The translations under genes were made by a program, and so were the position numbers. A stretch of DNA of 49,833 nucleotides, from contig DWYV01000006.1 of assembly GCA_019118525.1 (NCBI GenBank), forward strand, positions 1 to 49,833. Reading direction: 5' to 3'. The notes below the pieces were generated by a model that saw only the letters and a program-made list of their open reading frames with translations, did not search any database and had not been told where the DNA came from. Shown piece by piece: positions 7,958 through 14,994 of the stretch. This DNA comes from Candidatus Bariatricus faecipullorum. GTDB lineage: Bacteria; Bacillota; Clostridia; Lachnospirales; Lachnospiraceae. The stretch's first letter is position 1. Each line of letters begins with the position of its first letter.

Positions 7958-9271
7958 TTACTGTTCTTTATCTTTTGGCAGAATCAGATTCAGCAGAATG
8001 GCCGTAATTGTGGTTACAACTACCGGGGATTTCCCAAATACCGTTGTCACCCACGCCGGAAAAGAGGCCAGGGATTCGGAACACTGGGTAATACCCATTC
8101 CAAGGGCCACGGCCAGTCCTACGATGGAAGTGTTCCGGTAGGACAGGGGCTGCTGCACCACCAGCTTGATTCCGGTCATGGCAATGGAGGCGAATACGGA
8201 AATGGTTGCGCCTCCCAGGACACACTGGGGAATCGTGGTCAGAAGAGCCGAAAATTTCGGGAGAAATCCGGCCAGCAGGATAATGACTGCGGCCAGTCCC
8301 AGTACGACACGGTTGACCACTTTTGTGGTTGCGACAATTCCTACGTTTTGGCTGAAAGTGGCGGTGGGCAGGCCTCCGAAGAAGGCGCCCAGGATATTGG
8401 TGATTCCGTATGCCACAATGCCTCCGGACAGCTCTTTGTCCGTGGGCTCTCTGTCCAGTCCGCCTCCGGTTGTGGCGGAAAAATCGCCGATGGCCTGTAC
8501 GGAGTTGATAACAAAAAGCAGAACCATGGTGACAATGGCGGAAGCTTCGAATTTTATCCCAAAATGCAGAGGCTGGGGAATCTGAAACAGTCCGGCGGAG
8601 CTGACCGCGGAAAAATCAATCATGCCGAAGAAGAAGGCGATGATGTATCCGATAATCATGGCAATCAGGATGGACGCCAGTTTCAGAAGGCCCTTTGCAA
8701 AGTGGTTCAGGACGATGACAATGGCCAGGGTGATAAATCCCACCAGCCAGTTCTGCCAGGAACCGTATGTGGGGGAGGAAGAACCGCCGGCCATGTACCG
8801 CACTGCCGTGGGATAAAGGGAAAGGCCGATGGTAAATACGACGGTTCCGGTAATCAGCGGCGGGAAGAGAGCCCGCAGCTTTGTAATAAAGAGCCCTACA
8901 AAGATAGCGGCGATACCGCCAATCAGCTGGGCGCCCAGAATGGTGGCAATATCAAAAGAACCGGCGATGGCTTCCATGCTGGGCAGATAGGCAAAGCTGA
9001 CGCCCAGGATGACGGGGAGGCCGGACCCGATTTTTCCTGCAATGGGAAAAAGCTGAATCAGGGTAGAGATGGCGGCAATAAAGAGTGCTGCCTGGACGAA
9101 AATAACCTGGTCCCGGCTGGTAAGTCCTGCCACGCCGGAAATAACGATGGCCGGCGTAACACAGCCCACAATCATGGCTACCACATGCTGAAGGGCCAGG
9201 GGAAAGGCCTGGGACATCCGGGGAATCCCGTTCAGCTCAAAAACAGACGCGTATTTTTTCTCTGGTTTCAT
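7958..9271 (-). CDS. NCS2-family purine (xanthine/uracil) permease
   Basis: A 437-residue membrane protein with about 12-14 hydrophobic segments. It has the NCS2 signature QNVGIVATT in TATFSQNVGIVATT, plus the paired half-helix regions typical of UraA/UapA-type nucleobase:cation symporters (FEASAIVTMVLLFVINSVQAIGD carries the substrate-site Glu). Xanthine or uric acid import is most likely; the exact base is not resolved. The ATG at 9271 has AGAGGAG upstream; in-frame starts further up lie within the promoter hairpin. Transcription should begin at the promoter near 9352-9381, and the flanking inverted repeat suggests tight repression. Confidence 0.88.
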   Translation of the reverse strand: MKPEKKYASVFELNGIPRMSQAFPLALQHVVAMIVGCVTPAIVISGVAGLTSRDQVIFVQAALFIAAISTLIQLFPIAGKIGSGLPVILGVSFAYLPSMEAIAGSFDIATILGAQLIGGIAAIFVGLFITKLRALFPPLITGTVVFTIGLSLYPTAVRYMAGGSSSPTYGSWQNWLVGFITLAIVIVLNHFAKGLLKLASILIAMIIGYIIAFFFGMIDFSAVSSAGLFQIPQPLHFGIKFEASAIVTMVLLFVINSVQAIGDFSATTGGGLDREPTDKELSGGIVAYGITNILGAFFGGLPTATFSQNVGIVATTKVVNRVVLGLAAVIILLAGFLPKFSALLTTIPQCVLGGATISVFASIAMTGIKLVVQQPLSYRNTSIVGLAVALGMGITQCSESLASFPAWVTTVFGKSPVVVTTITAILLNLILPKDKEQ

Positions 9272-9320
9272 AATAGACGCTCCTCTCATGTGCATGCTGA
9301 AAAACAGCGGAAATGAAAAA

Positions 9321-9381
9321 TGCACTTTCCTCTATATAACATATAAACTTTATAATAGAGGAAAGCGCACAGAATTGTCAA
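9321..9381 (-). promoter_or_regulatory. Permease promoter overlapped by a 15-base inverted repeat
   Basis: On the minus strand TTGACA (9376-9381) and TATTAT (9352-9357) are spaced 18 bases. The arms 9355-9369 and 9321-9335 form an inverted repeat with one mismatch (CTTTCCTCTAT / ATAGAGGAAAG). One arm covers the spacer and part of the -10, the other lies downstream of the start. This looks like an operator or an mRNA leader hairpin. No purine-riboswitch consensus is seen. Confidence 0.6.
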
Positions 9382-9441
9382 CGGAAGCGGGACATGTGGC
9401 CCATTATTTATTTTAATAGAAAACCATTAGCAGGACTTACG

Positions 9442-9474
9442 GGGCGGCGCTAAAATGGGGAAAAGGCGCCGCCC
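9442..9474 (-). terminator. Inverted repeat overlapping the end of the MATE gene
   Basis: Perfect 9-base GC arms, GGGCGGCGC at 9442-9450 and GCGCCGCCC at 9466-9474, span the stop codon of the MATE gene. No T tract follows on the minus strand, so terminator function is uncertain. Confidence 0.4.
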
Positions 9475-10799
9475 TTATATTTTTTCAGAAGAACCAGGGC
9501 TACCACTGCGGCACAGAATTCTCCGGCAGGGAAGGAAATCCAGACTCCCACGGCGCCCAGAAAGCGGGACAGCACAAAGCTCAGAGGAATGGTAATGGCA
9601 AACTGGCGAAGCAGGGATACGGCCAGAGAGTGCCGTCCTTCGCCGAGAGCTTCGAATACCCCGGAGGCGATAACCCCGATTGTGGAAACCAGAAAGCCCA
9701 GGCTGATAATCCGCAGCGCAGTGATACCGGCGGAAAGCAGCTCGGCGTCTGCGTCAAACAGTCCGAATATCTGACCGGGAATCAGGAGGGAGAGCAGAGT
9801 GCCCAGGAGCATAATGGCCGCTGTGCAGAGCAGACTGTACCGGATGGCACTTTTTACCCGGCCCTGTTCCCCGGCACCGTAGTTGTAGCCCACCACGGGA
9901 CGCATACCCTGTACGATGCCGTTTGCAGGCATATAGATGAAGGTCTGGAGCTTGAAGTATACCCCCAGAACCGCCACACAGGTGTCGGAAAAGGCGGCCA
10001 GGATGCTGTTTAAAACGCTCACCAGAACGGAAGGCAGGGTCAGCATTATCGAGGAAGGAATCCCTACGCTGTAAATCCGGGAAATAATGCCTTTATCGAA
10101 ACACAGGTATTTCGGGTGAATCTGCACGGCAAAGCTGCGCCGCATATATACCACGATGTAGAGCAGAAACGCGCAGATCTGCCCGACGACCGTGGCGATG
10201 GCGGCGCCGGACACGCCCATGGCCGGAAATCCCAGAAGTCCGAAGATGAGAATGGGATCCAGGACAATATTGATGATACAGCCGGAAGCCAGCAGGTACA
10301 TGGTGATTTTCATTTCTCCGATTCCCTGGAAGATTTTCTCCATGGTTATCTGGAGGATACAGCCGAAGGAGGCGCAGAGCACGATATAGGTATAATCGCA
10401 GGCGTCCTTTAAAACGGCGGGATTTCCGGTAAACAGCTCCAGAAAGGGACGGGTGACAAAAATTCCTGCCAGAATAAAAAGCAGGCAGTGTACCGCACTT
10501 AATGCCACACCGATGGTAGCGGCCCGGTTCGCTTTTTCCTGGGCGCCGGCCCCCAGAAAAATGGAGATGGCGGAACTGATGCCCACGCCGATTCCCACGG
10601 AAACCGCGGTAATGGTATTCTGCAGCGGATAGGCCAGGGAGACGGCGGTCAGCGCCTCCGTACCCAGCCGGGAAACATAGATACTGTCCACGATGTTGTA
10701 AAGGGACTGAATCAGCATGGAAAGCATCATCGGCACCGCCATGGACAGAAGCAGGGGCAGAACGGGTTTCGTCTGCATAAAGGAATTTTTCTTTTCCAT
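9450..10799 (-). CDS. MATE-family efflux transporter
   Basis: A 449-residue protein with twelve predicted membrane spans in two similar halves (PVLPLLLSMAVPMMLSMLIQSLYNIVDSIYVSRLG at the N-terminus), typical of multidrug and toxin extrusion proteins that use a Na+ or H+ gradient. MYGIVQGMRPVVGYNYGA-type sequence (GIVQGMRPVVGYNYGAG) marks the second half. The ATG has AAAGGAG ten bases upstream. Its roughly 160-base leader contains a strong intrinsic terminator hairpin, suggesting expression is switched on by anti-termination. The substrate is unknown. It is not closely related to the MATE protein at 14995-16353. Confidence 0.9.
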   Translation of the reverse strand: MEKKNSFMQTKPVLPLLLSMAVPMMLSMLIQSLYNIVDSIYVSRLGTEALTAVSLAYPLQNTITAVSVGIGVGISSAISIFLGAGAQEKANRAATIGVALSAVHCLLFILAGIFVTRPFLELFTGNPAVLKDACDYTYIVLCASFGCILQITMEKIFQGIGEMKITMYLLASGCIINIVLDPILIFGLLGFPAMGVSGAAIATVVGQICAFLLYIVVYMRRSFAVQIHPKYLCFDKGIISRIYSVGIPSSIMLTLPSVLVSVLNSILAAFSDTCVAVLGVYFKLQTFIYMPANGIVQGMRPVVGYNYGAGEQGRVKSAIRYSLLCTAAIMLLGTLLSLLIPGQIFGLFDADAELLSAGITALRIISLGFLVSTIGVIASGVFEALGEGRHSLAVSLLRQFAITIPLSFVLSRFLGAVGVWISFPAGEFCAAVVALVLLKKYKGGAFSPF

Positions 10800-10995
10800 A
10801 ATAAAATCAGGCTCCTTTTCTGAAAGTGCAATGTATTTTTAGTATTTTCGGGTGTAGTGCCAGGAAAACCTGACACAATAAAAAAAGTCATATGGACCTG
10901 GCCTGTTTGATTCTGAAACAGGAAAACCATATGACTGTGCGTCACTATTATCAAATTGCAGGCGTATTTTACCATAAACGGATAGAAAAAGTCAA
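10800..10995 (-). promoter_or_regulatory. MATE leader with promoter and transcription attenuator
   Basis: On the minus strand TTGACT (10990-10995) and TAAAAT (10966-10971) are 18 bases apart. Within the leader, nested arms 10927-10935/10887-10895 (GTCATATGG type) and 10916-10922/10902-10908 form a hairpin followed directly by seven T (10880-10886). No minus-strand gene lies upstream, so this terminator can only affect the MATE transcript. A second hairpin follows (10869-10876 with 10857-10864). The motif GGTTTTCCTG occurs in both hairpins, which would permit alternative pairing. No known riboswitch class is recognised. Confidence 0.65.
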
Positions 10996-11004
10996 GGAAA
11001 ACAG

Positions 11005-11033
11005 TTGAAAAATACCCCTAAGGGGTATATAAT
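11005..11033 (+). promoter_or_regulatory. CsoR-type copper-responsive promoter and operator
   Basis: TTGAAA (11005-11010) and TATAAT (11028-11033) are 17 bases apart. The spacer holds a perfect palindrome at 11012-11028 (ATACCCCTAAGGGGTAT), the G-tract/AT pattern of known CsoR operators. CsoR bound here would block polymerase until Cu(I) releases it. Confidence 0.85.
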
Positions 11034-11058
11034 GAGCCTGAAAGGGAGGAAGATACAG

Positions 11059-11361
11059 ATGGAAGATAAGAAAGAATGCTGTCACAGAAAGAAAGAGCGT
11101 TCGGAAAAAGAATATAAGGACCTGATTCATCGTCTGAACCGGATAGAGGGTCAGGTTCGCGGGATTAAAAAAATGGTGGAACAGGATGCCTACTGTCCGG
11201 AAATTCTGGTGCAGGTATCCGCGGTCAACGCCGCCCTGAACAGTTTTAACAAGGTGCTTCTGGCGAACCATATCCGTACCTGCGTGACGAATGATATTCT
11301 GGAAGGCAGGGAGGAAACCGTGGATGAGCTGGTGGCAACCCTTCAGAAACTGATGAAATAG
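11059..11361 (+). CDS. csoR: CsoR-family copper-sensing repressor
   Basis: A 100-residue four-helix protein. The Cu(I) ligands are seen with exact CsoR spacing: Cys46, His71 and Cys75 (YCPE, NHIRTC). The helix RLNRIEGQVRGIKKMV is typical of the family. An additional CCH cluster at residues 7-9 is an N-terminal oddity. ATG 11059 has GGGAGG eight to ten bases upstream; the earlier in-frame codon at 11005 lies in the promoter. It is first in the operon with copA, 14 bases upstream of it, and should repress itself and copA through the palindrome at 11012-11028. Confidence 0.93.
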   Translation: MEDKKECCHRKKERSEKEYKDLIHRLNRIEGQVRGIKKMVEQDAYCPEILVQVSAVNAALNSFNKVLLANHIRTCVTNDILEGREETVDELVATLQKLMK

Positions 11362-11375
11362 AGGAGGTTTAAGAG

Positions 11376-13898
11376 ATGGAACAGTATACAGTAACCGGAA
11401 TGAGCTGTGCTGCCTGCAGTGCCCGGGTGGAAAAAGCGGTTTCCAAAGTTCCGGGGGTTACGTCCTGCTCGGTCAGTCTGCTGACGAACTCCATGGGAGT
11501 GGAAGGAACAGCCGCCTCGTCGGACATCATTGCCGCTGTGGAAGAAGCGGGATACGGTGCGGCGGAAAAAGGGGCAGGCCAGGCAAAGCAGCAGAGTGCT
11601 GCTGCCGGAGAGGATTTTTTAAAGGACCGGGAGACGCCGGTACTGAAGCGGAGGCTGATTGCGTCGCTCTGCTTTTTGATTCCCCTGATGTACGTGTCCA
11701 TGGGACATACGATGTGGGGCTGGCCGCTGCCGGCCGTGCTGGAAGGCAACCATGTGGCAGTGGGGCTGATTCAGCTTCTTCTGACCGTTATCGTTATGGT
11801 TATTAACCAGAAATTTTTTATCAGCGGTTTCCGGGGGCTCTGGCACCGGGCGCCCAACATGGATACCCTGGTGGCCCTGGGGGCCGGCGCGTCCTTTGTG
11901 TACAGCACCTATGCGCTGTTTGCAATGACGGACGCCCAGATGCGGGGAGACGCGGCGGGCGTCATGTCCTATATGCATGAATTCTACTTTGAATCTGCCG
12001 CCATGATTCTGACTCTGATTACAGTTGGAAAAATGCTGGAGGCCCATTCCAAGGGGAAAACGACAGACGCCTTAAAGGGCCTGATGAAGCTGGCGCCAAA
12101 GACGGCCACGATTCTGCGAAACGGAGCGGAAGTGGAGGTCTCCATTGACCAGGTGAGAAAAGGAGATGTGTTTGTCGTAAGGCCCGGGGAAAATATTCCG
12201 GTAGACGGAGTGGTTCTGGAAGGAACCAGCGCGGTCAACGAATCGGCCCTGACCGGAGAGAGTATTCCGGCGGATAAAAAAGAGGGCGACCTGGTGTCTG
12301 CGGCCACGCTGAACCAGTCCGGGTTCCTGAAATGTGAGGCTGTCCGGGTAGGGGAGGATACGACCCTTTCCCAGATTATCCAGATGGTCAGCGACGCGGC
12401 AGCCACGAAAGCGCCGATTGCCAAAGTGGCGGACCGGGTATCCGGCGTGTTCGTGCCGGCGGTTATCGCGATTGCAGTGATTACGACCGTTATCTGGCTT
12501 CTGACCGGACAGACTCTGGGATTTGCCCTGGCCAGGGGAATCTCCGTACTGGTAATCAGCTGCCCCTGCGCCCTGGGACTTGCAACGCCGGTCGCCATTA
12601 TAGTTGGAAACGGCATGGGGGCCAAAAACGGGATTATGTTTAAGACCGCAGTTTCTCTGGAGGAAACCGGAAAAACGGAGATTGTGGCCCTGGATAAAAC
12701 GGGAACCATTACCGGCGGGGAGCCGAAGGTGACCGACATGATTCCGGTGCCTGGCGTGACGGAAGAAGCCCTGCTTCAGGACGCTTTTATCCTGGAACAA
12801 AAAAGCGAACATCCTCTGGCCCGTGCCATTCTGGCCAGGGCAGAGGAAGTGGGGATTCCGGACACCGGGGAAGTATCGGATTTCCAGGCAGTGCCCGGAA
12901 ACGGTCTTTCCGGAACTCTAGACGGTGTCAGACTGTACGGCGGAAACCTGAAATTTATCCGGGAGAAAACAGAGGTGCCGGAGGCAGTGAGAACGCAGGC
13001 GGAAACACTGGCGGAAGAAGGAAAGACGCCGCTGTTTTTCAGCCGGGAAGGAAAACTTACGGGAATTATCGCAGTGGCGGATGTAATAAAAGAAGACAGT
13101 CCCCGGGCAGTGAAAGAACTGCAGAATATGGGAATCCATGTAGTCATGCTGACCGGCGACAACGAGCGGACGGCCAGAGCCATTGGAAAACAGGCCGGTG
13201 TGGATGAGGTTATTGCAGGGGTTCTGCCGGAGGGCAAGGAAAGTGTCATTCGTTCTCTGAAACGGAAAGGAAAGGTGGCCATGGTGGGCGACGGTATCAA
13301 TGACGCGCCGGCCCTGACCAGGGCGGACATGGGAATTGCCATCGGCGCCGGAACGGACATCGCCATTGACGCGGCAGACGTGGTTCTGATGAAGAGCCGG
13401 TTAAGCGATGTGCCTGCGGCTATCCGGATGAGCCGGGGCACCCTGCGGAACATTCATGAGAATCTGTTCTGGGCATTTTTCTACAATGTAATTGGAATCC
13501 CCCTGGCCGCCGGAGTGTGGTATCCGCTGTTTGGCTGGCTTTTGAACCCCATGTTCGGGGCTGCGGCAATGAGTCTTTCCAGTTTCTGCGTGGTGACCAA
13601 CGCACTGCGTCTGAACTGGTTCAATATGCATGATGCATCCAAAGACAAAAAAAGGAAAACAAAAACAAAACAGGAGGCTGAGACGACAATGGAAAAGACA
13701 ATGAAAATCGAAGGCATGATGTGTGAACACTGTGAGGCAAGGGTAAAGAAATCCCTGGAAGCTCTTCCGGAAGTGGAAGCGGCGGCAGTAAGCCATGAAA
13801 ACGGCACTGCGGTTGTGACCCTGAAATCCGAAGTGGCGGACGATGTGCTGAAAAAAGCAGTAGAAGACCAGGACTATAAAGTAACGGAAATTGCATAA
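11376..13898 (+). CDS. copA: Copper-exporting P1B-type ATPase with a C-terminal CopZ-like domain
   Basis: An 840-residue Cu(I) pump of the plasma membrane. An N-terminal metal-binding domain has CxxC at 11-14 (GMSCAAC). Then come the actuator TGES motif, the transmembrane CPC at 396-398, the phosphorylated Asp440 in DKTGT, the HP motif in SEHPLA, and GDGIND at 638-643. The body resembles a normal CopA to about residue 755. It is followed by a lysine-rich linker and a second metal-binding domain, residues 772-840, with CxxC at 783-786. That second domain has the size and sequence of a free CopZ chaperone and carries its own start signals (separate entry). RBS GAGGAGG precedes ATG 11376. Transcribed with csoR. 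Confidence 0.93.
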   Translation: MEQYTVTGMSCAACSARVEKAVSKVPGVTSCSVSLLTNSMGVEGTAASSDIIAAVEEAGYGAAEKGAGQAKQQSAAAGEDFLKDRETPVLKRRLIASLCFLIPLMYVSMGHTMWGWPLPAVLEGNHVAVGLIQLLLTVIVMVINQKFFISGFRGLWHRAPNMDTLVALGAGASFVYSTYALFAMTDAQMRGDAAGVMSYMHEFYFESAAMILTLITVGKMLEAHSKGKTTDALKGLMKLAPKTATILRNGAEVEVSIDQVRKGDVFVVRPGENIPVDGVVLEGTSAVNESALTGESIPADKKEGDLVSAATLNQSGFLKCEAVRVGEDTTLSQIIQMVSDAAATKAPIAKVADRVSGVFVPAVIAIAVITTVIWLLTGQTLGFALARGISVLVISCPCALGLATPVAIIVGNGMGAKNGIMFKTAVSLEETGKTEIVALDKTGTITGGEPKVTDMIPVPGVTEEALLQDAFILEQKSEHPLARAILARAEEVGIPDTGEVSDFQAVPGNGLSGTLDGVRLYGGNLKFIREKTEVPEAVRTQAETLAEEGKTPLFFSREGKLTGIIAVADVIKEDSPRAVKELQNMGIHVVMLTGDNERTARAIGKQAGVDEVIAGVLPEGKESVIRSLKRKGKVAMVGDGINDAPALTRADMGIAIGAGTDIAIDAADVVLMKSRLSDVPAAIRMSRGTLRNIHENLFWAFFYNVIGIPLAAGVWYPLFGWLLNPMFGAAAMSLSSFCVVTNALRLNWFNMHDASKDKKRKTKTKQEAETTMEKTMKIEGMMCEHCEARVKKSLEALPEVEAAAVSHENGTAVVTLKSEVADDVLKKAVEDQDYKVTEIA
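13689..13898 (+). CDS. copZ: CopZ-like copper chaperone, likely internal in-frame translation product of copA
   Basis: In the same reading frame as copA, AGGAGG (13672-13677) stands 11 bases before an ATG at 13689. Starting there gives a 69-residue HMA protein (GMMCEHCEARV, CxxC at its residues 12-15), the usual length of a CopZ. The region ahead is very A-rich, with seven A at 13647-13653, which would keep the site open. Two readings fit: copA and copZ fused by loss of a stop codon with the old start surviving, or one gene deliberately giving both a fused and a free domain. Only the site and frame are seen; expression is inferred. Confidence 0.6.
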   Translation: MEKTMKIEGMMCEHCEARVKKSLEALPEVEAAAVSHENGTAVVTLKSEVADDVLKKAVEDQDYKVTEIA

Positions 13899-13918
13899 GC
13901 GGCGTGAGAACATTTTTA

Positions 13919-13951
13919 AGGCGGGGCCACGGATTCTTCCGGGCTCCGCCT
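13919..13951. terminator. Hairpin between convergent copA and azlD
   Basis: Arms 13919-13928 (AGGCGGGGCC) and 13942-13951 (GGCTCCGCCT) pair over ten bases with one G-U and a 13-base loop. It lies between convergent genes; T tracts are weak on both sides. Confidence 0.5.
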
Positions 13952-13957
13952 GCTAAA

Positions 13958-14260
13958 TTAAAACAGTTCCACAAGAAATACACAGAGACTTGCCACCAGG
14001 GACACAGTAATCAGGCTTTTGCGGAAATAGGACAGAATCAGGGCGGCCGCAAAGCCTGCCAGTGCGGAATAAATACTTCCGGTGGCCGTTAATATGGCCG
14101 GAAATGTCATAACGGACAGTGTGACATAGGGCACATAATAAAGGAAGGAACGGATATAGACGTTTTTGATTTCTTTTCGTATCAGGGTCAGGGGAAGCAT
14201 CCGAATCAGGTAGGTAACTCCGGCCATTACCAGAATATACAGCAGTACTTCAGGATTCAT
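13958..14260 (-). CDS. azlD: AzlD-family branched-chain amino acid export subunit
   Basis: A 100-residue, very hydrophobic protein with about four membrane segments and the AzlD start (VLLYILVMAGVTYLIRMLPL). With AzlC it forms the two-component exporter for branched-chain amino acids and their toxic analogues. The small subunit normally follows azlC, as here: it overlaps the end of azlC by 11 bases, implying translational coupling. It is the last gene of a three-gene minus-strand operon with the MATE gene at 14995 and ends near a hairpin shared with convergent copA. Confidence 0.9.
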   Translation of the reverse strand: MNPEVLLYILVMAGVTYLIRMLPLTLIRKEIKNVYIRSFLYYVPYVTLSVMTFPAILTATGSIYSALAGFAAALILSYFRKSLITVSLVASLCVFLVELF

Positions 14261-14978
14261 CTTCTGCCACCTCCGTTTCTTCTCTCAGCGGGAATAAAAA
14301 GGCGGCCGCTCCGCCAATCAGCAGTGTCAGAATAATAATCCGGAATCCGGAAGAAATACTGCCAAGGAAAGGCACCTCTGTAAAAATCAGACTCAGTATC
14401 ATGGAAACAGCTACAATCCCCGCAATGACCCGGTTTCCCCGGGCAGGAGGAATAATAATGGCAATAAACATGCCGTAAAGGGCCACGCTTAATGCACGGA
14501 TAAGCCTTTCCGGAAGAATACTTCCGGAGACAATGCCCAGAAAGGTGCCAAGGGTCCAGCCCGGAGCGGCCACACTGATAAGTCCGTAGGAATAGAAAGG
14601 ACTGAGTGGACCTTCCCGGCAGACAGACACACCGAAAATTTCATCGGTCACTCCATAAGCCATAAAAAAGCGGTGAAAAAAAGGAGCGCTCTGGTCCAGC
14701 TTCTGGGAAAGAGAGCAGGACATCAGAGAGTACCGCAGATTGATAACAAACTGGGTGGCGGCCATTTCCAGCAGAGAAGAGCCGGAAACAATCAGGGAAA
14801 GTCCGGCGAACTGGCCGGCACTGGTTAAGTTGGCCGCGGAAATCAGCACGGCCTCCCACACGGAAAGCCCGGCGTTTTTTGCCATGATACCAAAGGTAAA
14901 AGAAACCGCGATATAGCCGAGGCAGATGGGAATTCCACTGTGTACTCCGGCCAGAAATTCTTCTTTTTTCGTATGCAT
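14250..14978 (-). CDS. azlC: AzlC-family branched-chain amino acid permease
   Basis: A 242-residue membrane protein with about seven to eight hydrophobic segments and the family landmarks GIPICLGYIAVSFTFGIMAKNAGLS and SAANLTSAGQFAGL near the N-terminus. It is the large subunit of the AzlCD exporter. ATG 14978 is preferred over the adjacent GTG at 14981 because AGAGGAG is then eight bases away. It starts 16 bases after the end of the upstream MATE gene and overlaps azlD. The co-operon with a MATE transporter suggests a joint export role, but no common substrate can be named. Confidence 0.92.
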   Translation of the reverse strand: MHTKKEEFLAGVHSGIPICLGYIAVSFTFGIMAKNAGLSVWEAVLISAANLTSAGQFAGLSLIVSGSSLLEMAATQFVINLRYSLMSCSLSQKLDQSAPFFHRFFMAYGVTDEIFGVSVCREGPLSPFYSYGLISVAAPGWTLGTFLGIVSGSILPERLIRALSVALYGMFIAIIIPPARGNRVIAGIVAVSMILSLIFTEVPFLGSISSGFRIIILTLLIGGAAAFLFPLREETEVAEDES

Positions 14979-14994
14979 CACAAATTCTCCTCTT

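Noticed and set aside
7955-9316. 453-codon open frame opposite the purine permease
   Set aside because: Low-complexity Gly/Gln/Asn-rich translation antisense to an obvious permease; a shadow.
10727-10975. 82-codon open frame through the MATE leader
   Set aside because: It overlaps the promoter, terminator hairpin and the MATE start with no ribosome site; at most a short leader peptide could be hidden in it.
13647-13653. Seven-A run in the copA linker as a programmed frameshift site
   Set aside because: The reading frame stays open through the CopZ domain without any shift, and the heptamer is not a good X XXY YYZ slippery site in frame. The internal start explains the region better.
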